In this document: positions 33,023-41,147 of the stretch, in pieces
Layout: each line of letters opens with the position of its first letter
Position numbering within the stretch: position 1 is the first letter of the stretch
From: Desulfosporosinus sp.
Lineage (GTDB): Bacteria > Bacillota > Desulfitobacteriia > Desulfitobacteriales > Desulfitobacteriaceae
Direction: 5' to 3'
DNA: 64,000 bases
NCBI GenBank assembly: GCA_003513495.1
Contig: DOPM01000025.1
Span: 36,739 to 100,738, forward strand
Position numbers and translations under genes: made by a program
The notes under the pieces: model-generated
The model's database searches: none
The model's input: only the letters and a program-made list of their open reading frames with translations
Told to the model about the DNA's origin: nothing

Positions 33023-33790
33023 TTACGGTGCTATCTCTTGAGGGTTGTACTCAGTACTAAGTTGCTTGGTTAGGTATTGGTGAACTTCCCGGAGAGGCCG
33101 CTGTTCAATTTGCGATTCATTAGATATATCTTCTAGAATTGCATTTGCCCGCTGAAGAATCGACTCGACAACGGTCATTTCCATGCGTTCCTTCCAAGCA
33201 CCCCAAGCTAATCCCATTTCCAAGCCAAAGGATTCCAGTTTTTTCTGTAAAGGAAGCGAGACACCCGCGAGTTCAGCGCTGAGTCGGGCCCCAACCCCAG
33301 TTAAAGAAGCACTTTCTAGTTCAATAATATGAAGCAACTCATCTCTGCTTAGTGACTTGTCACGAGAAAGCCATCTAGAAATCCCCCCCTGACTCATGGT
33401 TCCCATCACTTGGGCTAGAGGGTCTAGGAAGAATAGTAGTTTCTTACGACAAAGCTCAAGGAAAAACTTCCCATACAACAAGTCTCCGACGAGCACAGGA
33501 AACTGTCTAAGTTCTTCTGCAAGATCAGCGTCATCTTTCATGAGTCTATGAACCTTATTAGCCATGAACATAAACTGAATAATGCCAGCCAATGCTTCTG
33601 ATTTGCTGTCATGTTTAGTGCATGACCCACTTACTGCTAGTACGATTGCCGGATTTACCGTTTGATCGAGTTCATTCATCTCTAATTGCACTAATTCCTC
33701 AAAGCCTGCTGGCTTAATGTTGATTTCTTCGCGCAAATACGTTTGGACTTTGTTGAGTTTCCCACAAAAGCTGAAATCTACCGGAACCAT
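33023..33790 (-). CDS. Degenerate prenyl-synthase-like protein, possible HepS-type subunit
   Basis: 255 residues, ATG after AAGGAGCGATTAC, first gene of the quinone/Tat operon. The helical pattern resembles the prenyl synthase fold, notably LAVSGSCTKHDSKSEALAG and VLVGDLLYGKFFLELCRK, where true synthases have their GDYLLA segment. Neither DDxxD motif is present. Size, loss of motifs and co-operon location with a full HepT are all as in the Bacillus HepS subunit that sets chain length. This is an inference from pattern, not a clear family match. Confidence 0.6.
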   Translation of the reverse strand: MVPVDFSFCGKLNKVQTYLREEINIKPAGFEELVQLEMNELDQTVNPAIVLAVSGSCTKHDSKSEALAGIIQFMFMANKVHRLMKDDADLAEELRQFPVLVGDLLYGKFFLELCRKKLLFFLDPLAQVMGTMSQGGISRWLSRDKSLSRDELLHIIELESASLTGVGARLSAELAGVSLPLQKKLESFGLEMGLAWGAWKERMEMTVVESILQRANAILEDISNESQIEQRPLREVHQYLTKQLSTEYNPQEIAP

Positions 33791-34052
33791 GTAATCGCTC
33801 CTTGCCTTCCATTCAGGACATTAACCTATTATGTATTCGATAAATTTATTCAAACTCCTGCCCTTTTTATGCAATATACTCTGATAATATGACATTATTA
33901 TTGAAAGAATATGTACCAGCAGGCAAAAATATAATAGACCCTGCAACTTTTTTTCGTAAGTCACAAGGTCTACTAGAACCCACCCGTAATAAAGAATAAC
34001 CTGTCTTCTTCATCCGTACTCGACTTAGTCCGGAGTAAAATAAATATCCCTC

Positions 34053-34430
34053 CTATAAATTTACCGCTTCCTTCGATTCGTCAACAATACCACGCTTCAT
34101 TTCCGTCGCTGTCATATGCCCTGCTTCAAAATGATCTGTTAAATAATTACAGGCATCCCAGGGATTGACACTGTCCCCGCACGTGAAGACGTCTACTGCC
34201 GCGTATCCGAGTTCTGGCCACGTATGGATGGCTAGGTGTGATTCTGATATTACAACAACACCGCTCACCCCTTGAGGACTAAACTTGTGGAATACAACCT
34301 CACGAACCTCGGCACCAGCTTCCAAAGCTGCGTTGACCATAAGTGCTTCGACCTTTTCACGATCATTTAAAATGTCGAAGCTACACCCATAGATTTCAGC
34401 CAACACATGACGTCCAAGAGAATTTGCCAA
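34053..34430 (-). CDS. speH: S-adenosylmethionine decarboxylase proenzyme (SpeH type)
   Basis: 125 residues, TTG start after AAAAGGGGGC. The self-cleavage site is Glu63-Ser64 in VISESHLAIHTWPE, where the serine becomes the pyruvoyl group, and the active-site cysteine region is VDVFTCGDS. The enzyme makes decarboxylated SAM for spermidine. No speE gene follows in the window, which is unusual since they are often adjacent. A good promoter lies upstream. Confidence 0.94.
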   Translation of the reverse strand: MANSLGRHVLAEIYGCSFDILNDREKVEALMVNAALEAGAEVREVVFHKFSPQGVSGVVVISESHLAIHTWPELGYAAVDVFTCGDSVNPWDACNYLTDHFEAGHMTATEMKRGIVDESKEAVNL

Positions 34431-34525
34431 TTGTGATCTTTGCCCCCTTTTCTACTAAAAAATAGGAAAGAATCTGGGCCGGATCATATTCCCTCCGGTT
34501 ATTTCCCAAATTTCCATCACGTTAA

Positions 34526-34553
34526 ATTTTAGCATAAAGTACCGCCTTGTCAA
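34526..34553 (-). promoter_or_regulatory. Sigma-A promoter of speH
   Basis: Minus-strand TTGACA (34548-34553), 16 bp, TAAAAT (34526-34531), about 95 bp upstream of the speH start. The rest of the 400-bp divergent gap (34431-34832) is AT-rich, with no gene and only the promoter of the plus-strand regulator at its far end. Confidence 0.65.
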
Positions 34554-34772
34554 CAAAATTTTATTTTGATTCATCCTTATTCTACTCCAAAATAATGAGA
34601 TATGTGTTGTTAAAATGTTCATTAATTTAAGCCCCGGTAATCCCAGAATGTTTATCCTAATCCAAGGATCTAGATTTTTAGCTTCAAACACGGCTGTAGC
34701 TAATTTCTCAAACTATCCTGCTAATTAAAACAAACTAAAACAAATTAAAGCTAAGTGTTTCAAACAAATCTA

Positions 34773-34801
34773 TTGACTTGTCTGTAACACTATTCTAAAA
34801 T
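34773..34801 (+). promoter_or_regulatory. Sigma-A promoter of the HTH/ligand-binding regulator
   Basis: TTGACT (34773-34778), exactly 17 bp, TAAAAT (34796-34801), 31 bp before the TTG start. It would drive the regulator and perhaps tupABC. Confidence 0.65.
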
Positions 34802-34832
34802 TAAAAGGAAAGCAAAAAGAGGGGTGAACTAT

Positions 34833-35756
34833 TTGAGTCTAACCTTGACGGCTGCTGAAGCAGCAAAAATTCTTAAGGTTTCCAAGTACACACTTTATGA
34901 GCTAGTAAAACGGGGAGAGATTCCTGCACACCACATCGGACGCCAGCTTCGTATAGATCCTGCTGTCCTTGACAACTATTTACGTGGAAACCTAGGTGTT
35001 ACTAATACTACTCCCAGTACCGTACCAGCCCCTATTCCTGCCTCGCCTGCTTTTCGCTTTATAGGAAGCCATGATCCAACCGTTGAACTACTTTTCGAAT
35101 TTCTAAAGCACACTCCCCTTCCAGTAGAATCCTCTCTTTCCTTTAGGGGTAGTATGGATGGACTGATTGCCCTTTATCGTGAGGAGGCCGATATCACAGG
35201 TATTCACCTTTGGGATGACGTCTCAAGAGACTATAACACACCCTTTGTCAAACATGTTATCCCCGGCGAACCAGTTTGCCTTATTAATCTGGTCCAACGT
35301 GAGCAAGGGTTTATCGTAGCACCTGGCAATCCATTTAATCTTCGCTCCTGGGAAGATATAACGATTGAAGGTCTGAACTTCATTAATCGGCAGAAAGGAT
35401 CCGGGACCCGCCTTCGACTAGACGCCTATCTGCGCTCGGCTAAAATTTCACCCGGCGAAATCCTCGGTTATGAACATGAGGAAACAACCCACTCTGGTAT
35501 CGCCTGTCGTATTGCCAATGGACAAGCTGATGTCGGTGTCGGAGTGAAAGCCGCAGCTCAACGCTTGGGTCTGGATTTTATCCCTTTGTTCCAAGAACGT
35601 TATGATCTGGTCTGTTTGGGGAAAACCACTAAAACCCCGGCCTGGCAGCAACTAATCAGTATTTTAAAATCTCCTGGATTCCTTCAAGCCATTAATCAAC
35701 TTAACGGGTATGATACTTCTTTAACGGGAAAGATCCTTTTAGATGTAAAGAAGTAG
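34833..35756 (+). CDS. DNA-binding protein with excisionase-type HTH and substrate-binding-protein domain (putative W/Mo regulator)
   Basis: 307 residues from TTG 34833, 6-8 nt after GAGGGG. An in-frame GTG at 34824 has poorer spacing. Residues 1-55 are a MerR/excisionase-like HTH (TAAEAAKILKVSKYTLYELV, RGEIPAHHIGRQLRID). The rest, after a Pro/Ala linker, is a COG1910-type periplasmic-binding-like domain with no signal peptide: FINRQKGSGTRLRLDAYL, ADVGVGVKAAAQRLGLDF, QERYDLV. The same domain ends the MoeA fusion at 42933-44840. It lies immediately upstream of tupABC, so tungstate or molybdate sensing is likely but unproven. Confidence 0.82.
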   Translation: MSLTLTAAEAAKILKVSKYTLYELVKRGEIPAHHIGRQLRIDPAVLDNYLRGNLGVTNTTPSTVPAPIPASPAFRFIGSHDPTVELLFEFLKHTPLPVESSLSFRGSMDGLIALYREEADITGIHLWDDVSRDYNTPFVKHVIPGEPVCLINLVQREQGFIVAPGNPFNLRSWEDITIEGLNFINRQKGSGTRLRLDAYLRSAKISPGEILGYEHEETTHSGIACRIANGQADVGVGVKAAAQRLGLDFIPLFQERYDLVCLGKTTKTPAWQQLISILKSPGFLQAINQLNGYDTSLTGKILLDVKK

Positions 35757-35780
35757 GGGCAATTCACGAATTGCCCCTAC
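35753..35780. repeat. Perfect 13-bp palindromic repeat supplying the regulator stop codon
   Basis: GTAGGGGCAATTC (35753-35765), AC, GAATTGCCCCTAC (35768-35780). This is a perfect hairpin of a kind dispersed in many bacterial genomes. It contains the TAG stop of the preceding gene and lies 30 bp before tupA, so it may also act as an RNA hairpin between the two genes. Confidence 0.65.
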
Positions 35781-35810
35781 AGGGTAAGATTATACGAGGA
35801 GGAAATACTT

Positions 35811-36695
35811 ATGAAAAAGATCTTAACCCGATTAACATTTAGTTTTGCCATCTTTATGCTTGCATTAATGGTGACCCTCGTCGGGTGCGGAAAGGCCCCG
35901 CCCCCGGAAACTCCTGCACCACAATCAAGTGAAGCCCCAAAACCGGAAAGACCTGACATAATCTTAGCGACCACGACAAGTACTCAAGACAGCGGTTTAC
36001 TTGATGAACTCCTCCCAGTTTTTGAGAAAAAGACAGGCTACAAAGTTAAACCCATTGCCGTCGGTACAGGAGCAGCATTAGCCATGGGGGAAAAAGGGGA
36101 TGCTGATGTTTTACTAGTCCATGCCCCTGCCTCAGAAAAAAAATTGGTTGATAATAAAACAGCTATAAACTACCAACTCGTAATGCATAACGATTTCGTC
36201 ATCGTAGGACCGTCAGCCGATCCAGCTAAAGTCAAAGAAGCCAAAACTGTCACTGATGCTTTTAAGCAGATTGTGGATAGTTCCGCAATCTTTGTCACTC
36301 GTGGAGACGATTCCGGAACAGACAAAATAGAAAAAGGATTATGGACTAAAGCCAATCTGAAACCAGCCCCTGAGAAGTATCAATCCACAGGTCAAGGAAT
36401 GGGACAAACTCTAACCATCGCCTCTGAAAAAGCAGGGTATACCTTAACAGATCGCGCCACCTACTTAGCCACCCAAAAGAATTTACGGCTAGATATTCTT
36501 CTTGAAGGAGACACTTCGCTCTTGAATATTTACCATGTCATGCAAGTTAACCCCGAGAAATTCTCCAAAGTCAATGCTGATGGCGCTAAAGCCTTTGTTG
36601 AGTTTATGATCGATGCAGAAACTCAATCAATCATTGGATCCTTTGGAAAAGATAAGTTCGGCCAACCCCTCTTTTTTGCTGACGCAGGTAAGTAA
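35811..36695 (+). CDS. tupA: Tungstate-binding lipoprotein TupA
   Basis: 294 residues, ATG after GAGGAGG. The signal peptide ends in the lipobox LVGC, followed by a Pro-rich linker. The TupA oxyanion motif TTTSTQDSGLLDELLPVF starts near residue 54, then VGTGAALAMGEKGDADVLLV and FVTRGDDSGTDKIEKGLW. These are the hallmarks of tungstate-specific binding proteins (TupA/WtpA-like TupA branch) rather than ModA. It delivers tungstate to TupB/TupC. Tungsten supply fits the AOR gene about 11 kb downstream. Confidence 0.92.
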   Translation: MKKILTRLTFSFAIFMLALMVTLVGCGKAPPPETPAPQSSEAPKPERPDIILATTTSTQDSGLLDELLPVFEKKTGYKVKPIAVGTGAALAMGEKGDADVLLVHAPASEKKLVDNKTAINYQLVMHNDFVIVGPSADPAKVKEAKTVTDAFKQIVDSSAIFVTRGDDSGTDKIEKGLWTKANLKPAPEKYQSTGQGMGQTLTIASEKAGYTLTDRATYLATQKNLRLDILLEGDTSLLNIYHVMQVNPEKFSKVNADGAKAFVEFMIDAETQSIIGSFGKDKFGQPLFFADAGK

Positions 36696-36712
36696 CCCGA
36701 ATCGAAAAAGTG

Positions 36713-36746
36713 AAGGAACACCCACTTCCCAGAGGTGGATGTCCTT
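36713..36746 (+). terminator. Imperfect hairpin between tupA and tupB
   Basis: AAGGAACACCCAC (36713-36725) against GGTGGATGTCCTT (36734-36746), with a few mismatches. Such hairpins after the binding-protein gene often allow only partial read-through, giving more TupA than permease. No U tract follows. Confidence 0.4.
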
Positions 36747-36777
36747 GCGATTTTGACGAGATAACGGAGGATCTACT

Positions 36778-36852
36778 TTGAATAACCCTTGCTTCGAAGG
36801 AATACCTTCGATAAAATGTGGTACAAAAAGGAAATGTTACTTATGGAAATGA
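36778..36852 (+). CDS. Possible 24-codon leader peptide coupled to tupB
   Basis: TTG 36778 lies 7 nt after GGAGG (36766-36770), the only strong ribosome site in the tupA-tupB gap. The frame encodes NNPCFEGIPSIKCGTKRKCY and ends at TGA 36850-36852, overlapping an ATG of tupB as ATGA. It contains three cysteines. Either this is a translated leader that couples to tupB, or the tupB 5' end has shifted frame. No homologue is known to me. Confidence 0.35.
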   Translation: MNNPCFEGIPSIKCGTKRKCYLWK

Positions 36853-37544
36853 TCTGGCAGGGAATTCTAGCTGCCCTTCACCTCCTTCTGACCGGGGATC
36901 CCGAGGTGATGGACATTACGCTCTTGACTCTAAAAATATCCGGTACCGGAACTTTTATAAGCCTGCTAATCGGAATTCCCTTCGGGACACTCTTAGCTCT
37001 TAAACCCTTTCCAGGCCGCCGATTTGTTTTAAGCATTGTGAATACCGGAATGGGCTTGCCGCCGGTGGTCGTAGGACTTTGGGTCTCAATATTCCTTTGG
37101 CGCTCAGGTCCCTTTGGCTTTTTGAACATTATCTATACCCCTACAGCCATTATTATTGCCCAAGCAATCATTGCTTCTCCTATTGTCGCGGCCTTAACCT
37201 GTGCCGCTCTACAACAAACCAACCCCAAACTGAGGTTGCAAATTAAGGCCCTGGGTGCCACTCGCCTACAGTATATTTGGCTGCTTTTAAAAGAAGTCCG
37301 TTATTCCCTACTGGCAGCTATTATTGCCGGTTTTGGGGCTGTGGTCTCAGAGATTGGAGCCTCCATGGCAGTAGGTGGCAACATTCAAGGATATACCCGC
37401 GTCTTAACAACCGCAACGGTTTTAGAAGTCTCTAAGGGGAACTTCGACATAGCCATTGCCTTGAGCATTATCTTATGTTTACTCGCCTATGGAGCTACAT
37501 TAGGGTTAACCTTACTTCAACAGAAACAGCAAGGAGGGCCTTAG
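36843..37544 (+). CDS. tupB: Tungstate ABC transporter permease TupB
   Basis: About 233 residues with five to six membrane helices. The EAA loop is ALGATRLQYIWLLLKEVRYS, and a VVSEIGASMAVGGNIQGYTR segment is typical of TupB/ModB-like permeases. Candidate starts are ATG 36843 and ATG 36849; the latter overlaps the stop of a short leader frame. A TTG 18 nt after the ribosome site (36789) would add an unusual charged N-terminus. It forms the membrane channel for tungstate with TupC. Confidence 0.9.
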   Translation: MEMIWQGILAALHLLLTGDPEVMDITLLTLKISGTGTFISLLIGIPFGTLLALKPFPGRRFVLSIVNTGMGLPPVVVGLWVSIFLWRSGPFGFLNIIYTPTAIIIAQAIIASPIVAALTCAALQQTNPKLRLQIKALGATRLQYIWLLLKEVRYSLLAAIIAGFGAVVSEIGASMAVGGNIQGYTRVLTTATVLEVSKGNFDIAIALSIILCLLAYGATLGLTLLQQKQQGGP

Positions 37545-37545
37545 T

Positions 37546-38262
37546 GTGCTGGAAGCTCAGGAGATATGTTGGAAACAGGACAATAGATTAATTTTACAAG
37601 GCATTAATTTTAACTTATTGTCAGGAGAATGTGTCGGACTCATTGGACCGAACGGTTCTGGCAAAAGCAGTTTATTAAAAATCTTAGCTTTTTTAGAAAC
37701 TCCAACCTCTGGACGCCTCTTTTTTCAGGGTCAATCTGTACCAAAGGCCGTGCCACTTTCCATTCGTCGCAAAATTGCCATTGTCTTTCAGGAATCACTC
37801 TTATTAAACACACGAGTATTTGACAATGTAGCCATGGGTCTAAAGATTCGGGGTCTAGCTAAAGGAATTATTCGAGACAAAGTCGATTATTGGTTAGAAC
37901 AATTTGGAGTGGCCCATCTTTCTAAACAAGCTGCACGTTCTCTGTCCGGAGGAGAAGCTCAACGAGTTAGCCTGGCACGAGCTTTTGCTATAGAGCCTGA
38001 TGTTCTATTTCTCGACGAACCCTTTTCAGCCCTAGATGCACCCACTAAAGAAGGACTACGGATCGATCTAGCTAAGGTTTTTAAGACTACTCAAACTACA
38101 ACCGTCCTAGTTAGCCATGACTTTAAAGACATCGCCCATTTAACTAATAGAACATTGATTCTTCTAAACGGGCAAGTAGTGGCTGAAGGTTCTCCTGCAG
38201 AACTACTGAGGGCTCCCCCTACAGAGGAAGTCAAGCATTTCCTTGCTTATTTTTCCTCCTGA
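37546..38262 (+). CDS. tupC: Tungstate ABC transporter ATP-binding protein TupC
   Basis: 238 residues, GTG start after AAGGAGGG and 1 bp past the tupB stop. Walker A is GPNGSGKSSLLK near residue 36, the signature LSGGEAQRVSLARAFA near 132, and Walker B DVLFLDEPFSALDA, with a switch His in VSHDFKDI. It has no C-terminal TOBE domain, so unlike some ModC proteins it should not sense the ion itself. It energises TupAB. Confidence 0.93.
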   Translation: MLEAQEICWKQDNRLILQGINFNLLSGECVGLIGPNGSGKSSLLKILAFLETPTSGRLFFQGQSVPKAVPLSIRRKIAIVFQESLLLNTRVFDNVAMGLKIRGLAKGIIRDKVDYWLEQFGVAHLSKQAARSLSGGEAQRVSLARAFAIEPDVLFLDEPFSALDAPTKEGLRIDLAKVFKTTQTTTVLVSHDFKDIAHLTNRTLILLNGQVVAEGSPAELLRAPPTEEVKHFLAYFSS

Positions 38263-38302
38263 CTTACAGATTTTTTTAACGCCCATTAGTGCTGCGGCTA
38301 AC

Positions 38303-38380
38303 GACATGGAGTGGCCCGCTATTATAAATAGCTGTAACAAACCTATTAAAGTTTGCTACAGCTATTCTTCCGTCCATGTC
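38303..38380. terminator. Large two-part hairpin between tupC and the XdhC-like gene
   Basis: Outer arms GACATGGA (38303-38310) and TCCATGTC (38373-38380); inner arms of 16 nt (38327-38342 and 38351-38366) match at 15 positions around an 8-nt loop. It lies between convergent genes and could terminate both. No clear U tract follows, so it may instead be a small palindromic repeat. Confidence 0.5.
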
Positions 38381-38442
38381 ATACATGTTTAGCGAACCTA
38401 GATCAGTGGTATCCTCAGAAGTTTTTTTCTATTCCTGTTAAT

Positions 38443-39540
38443 CTAACTGGGATTGGGTTCTCTTTGAACTTTAATAAGCTGACTAAGAATGCTTACAGCT
38501 ATTTCTTCAGGGGTTTCCGCTCCAATCTTTAAACCTATAGGAGAATATAATTTTTGCAGAGCTTCACGGGGTACTCCCTCCTCCTCTAAGTCAGCAATTA
38601 AGGATTTCACCCTTTTCCGGCTACCAATCATACCAACATAGAAGGCTGGTTGTTCGATGACTTTCTTTAAACAGACCTTGTCATACCGATGCCCCCTGGT
38701 TATGATCACAACAAAGGTTTGCGGATTTATATCTAAGGTCTCTAAGGCTTGTTTAAAGTCGGCGCATATCACCTTATCCGCCGTGCTAAATCGCTGGGTG
38801 TTAGCAAAGGATGGACGGTCATCGACGACAGTCACTTCATATCCAACCATTTTAGCCATGGCTGCAAGGGGGACTGCGATATGTCCAGCACCTAAGATCA
38901 ACAATTTAACAACGGTTGTCGGAGGCTCAACCAATAATCGGTAAGCTGCTTTTGGAGAGGCGCTTTCACATATATTGTACTCAATGTCCAAACATATTAA
39001 GAAGGGTTGGCATTTCCTGCCGCCCGCTTTTACTTTTTCAAAGGCGGCCTCATTAAGTTTCATGTCCCCAAGATCCCCTAAGATTTCCTCGTTTTTGATG
39101 ATTAGTTTATTTCCGAGCCGAGATTTTTCCGGCGTTACAAGGATGGTTACAAGGACTGGATTAGTAGGACTCTCTAGAGCTGACAGATAGTTTTGGTTAA
39201 GCTCAAGCTCTTCTGCAGAGCTATAAGCACCCATATACTCAATGAATAATTCCATGATCCCGCCGCAGACCATCCCTTCCTCTTGAGCTATATCTGCGGT
39301 CATATTCAGGCGATATATTTTTGACTCGTGAGACGTTAATACATTAAGGGCTTCCCGCCTCCCCTCAGCCTCACCACATCCGCCCCCAATGGTACCAACC
39401 GTCGTCCCATCAGCGAAAACCAACATTTTCGCCCCAGGTTTACGAGGTGTTGATCCTAGTACACTTGTTACTGTAACTAAAGCTGCTTCTAGTTTCTGGT
39501 CAAATACTTTTTTTAGTCCGAGATACACTTGTTTATCCAT
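38443..39540 (-). CDS. XdhC/CoxI-family protein
   Basis: 365 residues, ATG after AGGGGGAGCG. The N-terminal XdhC/CoxI domain reads SVLGSTPRKPGAKMLVFADG and GTIGGGCGEAEGRREALNVL. A C-terminal Rossmann domain carries LLILGAGHIAVPLAAMAKMV, then VVDDRPSFAN and GMIGSRKRVK. XdhC proteins bind molybdenum cofactor and pass a sulfurated form to xanthine dehydrogenase-type hydroxylases. No such hydroxylase is in the window, so it may serve enzymes encoded elsewhere. It is convergent with tupABC. Confidence 0.88.
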   Translation of the reverse strand: MDKQVYLGLKKVFDQKLEAALVTVTSVLGSTPRKPGAKMLVFADGTTVGTIGGGCGEAEGRREALNVLTSHESKIYRLNMTADIAQEEGMVCGGIMELFIEYMGAYSSAEELELNQNYLSALESPTNPVLVTILVTPEKSRLGNKLIIKNEEILGDLGDMKLNEAAFEKVKAGGRKCQPFLICLDIEYNICESASPKAAYRLLVEPPTTVVKLLILGAGHIAVPLAAMAKMVGYEVTVVDDRPSFANTQRFSTADKVICADFKQALETLDINPQTFVVIITRGHRYDKVCLKKVIEQPAFYVGMIGSRKRVKSLIADLEEEGVPREALQKLYSPIGLKIGAETPEEIAVSILSQLIKVQREPNPS

Positions 39541-39829
39541 TTGATGCGCTCCCCCTAGAATACCTTCATTTCAGAAAGCATCTTAAACTACTATCATATA
39601 CCCATTAAATTATATCAGTAATGAGTAGTTGTTGCGAATCGCAAACGTCAATTTGGTCAAATATTCCATAAATTGGATTCGATTTCCTAGCTTGACCTCC
39701 TGTTGAGAATGCGATACGATCAAGATAGGAATAGTCAAGTCAATAGTTAGTATTTGTCTTTTTCATATCCTTTTCAGCGTGCTAAAAGATGATTAACAAT
39801 AGATCATACGAGTATTGGAGGCTACCCCC

Positions 39830-40852
39830 ATGGAAAAAATTAAAGTGCGCGATTCTGTTGGTGCTATTCTCATTCATGATATGACACAAATAATCCCTGG
39901 TGTCCTTAAAGGGGCTCGTTTTCGTAAGGGGCATGTAATCCGCGAAGAAGATATCCCGGTTCTCTTAAGTATGGGGAAAGAGCATATTTTCGTCTGGGAT
40001 CAAAAGCCTGGTCTTATTCATGAGAATGAAGCAGCAGAGCGACTTGCCCAAGCGGTAACCGGCTCAGGTCTGAACCTAGACGAACCCAAAGAAGGAAAAA
40101 TCACCCTAACAGCTGCTCATGATGGGCTTCTCTATTCTTCAGAAGACGGTATTTTAGCATTAAATACCTTAGACGGGGTTATTCTCTCCACACGTCATAA
40201 TTATTACCCAGTCAAAAAGGGAGATAAAGTCGCCGGAACTCGTGTTGTTCCCCTTATGATTGATGAAAAAGTCATTCTCGAAGCAGAGGAAATTGCCAAA
40301 TCTTTTTCAACCTCTATTATAGAAGTTAAGGCGTTAAAATCTTTAAAAGTAGGAATCACAATAACTGGAAGCGAAGTTTTTCATGGACGAATCCAAGATA
40401 AATTCGGTCCAGTACTGCGTTCTAAAGTTGAAAATTGGGGTTCCACCGTCTTAGCACAAACCTATGCCAGCGATAATGTCGCTTTGATTCAAGAAAGTAT
40501 ACGTAACCAACTAGCCCAAGGGGCAGAAATGATCTTAGTTAGTGGTGGTATGTCCGTCGATCCTGATGATGTCACTCCCACAGCTATTAAAGAGCTGGGA
40601 GCGGAACTTATCACCTACGGTGCCCCGGTTTTACCTGGTGCCATGTTTTTACTTGCCTACATGGGAGATGTCCCCATTATGGGATTACCAGGCTGCGTCA
40701 TGTATTCTAAGACAACTGCTTTCGATTTAGTCGCTCCACGCATACTCACGGGAGAACGCCTGACCCGCCATGACATAGTCAAACTTGGAAGCGGCGGCCT
40801 ATGCCTTGAATGCCCAGTCTGCACCTATCCCCACTGTTCCTTCGGCAAATAA
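39830..40852 (+). CDS. Molybdopterin-binding (MoCF-domain) protein with C-terminal Cys cluster
   Basis: 340 residues from ATG 39830, 8 nt after GGAGG. The N-terminal 60 residues (VRDSVGAILIHDMTQIIPG, ARFRKGHVIREEDIPVLLSM) resemble the MoeA/MoCF accessory domain. The MoCF core is at VGITITGSEVFHGRIQDKFG and ILVSGGMSVDPDDVTPTAIK, with GLPGCVMYSKTTAFD. The C-terminus is CLECPVCTYPHCSFGK, four cysteines likely to bind metal or a cluster. The gene is single and faces away from the XdhC-like gene. Its likely role is in molybdenum or tungsten cofactor handling. Confidence 0.82.
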   Translation: MEKIKVRDSVGAILIHDMTQIIPGVLKGARFRKGHVIREEDIPVLLSMGKEHIFVWDQKPGLIHENEAAERLAQAVTGSGLNLDEPKEGKITLTAAHDGLLYSSEDGILALNTLDGVILSTRHNYYPVKKGDKVAGTRVVPLMIDEKVILEAEEIAKSFSTSIIEVKALKSLKVGITITGSEVFHGRIQDKFGPVLRSKVENWGSTVLAQTYASDNVALIQESIRNQLAQGAEMILVSGGMSVDPDDVTPTAIKELGAELITYGAPVLPGAMFLLAYMGDVPIMGLPGCVMYSKTTAFDLVAPRILTGERLTRHDIVKLGSGGLCLECPVCTYPHCSFGK

Positions 40853-41007
40853 TCGTGTCAGGGGCGACGAAAAGCTTATCCTACACTAGTAAACCTAAAT
40901 TTAATCACGAGTACAGTGATTACTCTTCACGAAATACAATAGGACTTCAGGTTTTTTACCGGAACTTATCAAGGGATTACTCTCACTTTAAATGTTAAAA
41001 TGAACAT

Positions 41008-41054
41008 GACAAAAGGACAGGGAACTTTTTATTATAAGTTCCCTGTCTTTTGTC
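41008..41054. terminator. Long bidirectional terminator hairpin
   Basis: GACAAAAGGACAGGGAACTT (41008-41027) pairs with AAGTTCCCTGTC-TTTTGTC (41036-41054) with one bulge. T-rich ends on both strands serve the plus-strand MoCF gene and the minus-strand alcohol dehydrogenase gene. Confidence 0.75.
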
Positions 41055-41097
41055 TAGGCTTAGGCCTTTTTATGACTATTCTTGGTCTTAAAAGAAG

Positions 41098-41147
41098 CGT
41101 GTCAAAAAGGACCGTCCCTTTGACACGTTTTGACACGCTTTGACACT
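41098..41147. repeat. CGTGTCAAA palindrome followed by tandem TTTGACACG repeats
   Basis: CGTGTCAAAAAGGAC pairs with GTCCCTTTGACACG, then TTTGACACG and TTTGACACT follow at about 9-10 bp periods. The string ends 8 bp before the Fe-ADH stop codon. It resembles widely dispersed REP-like sequences. Confidence 0.5.

Noticed and set aside
34455..34691. 78-codon minus-strand ORF upstream of speH
   Set aside because: It covers the speH promoter, has no ribosome site and no recognisable protein features.
35757..35810. Molybdenum/tungsten cofactor riboswitch before tupA
   Set aside because: The gap is about 55 bp and mostly the dispersed palindrome, too short for that riboswitch class.
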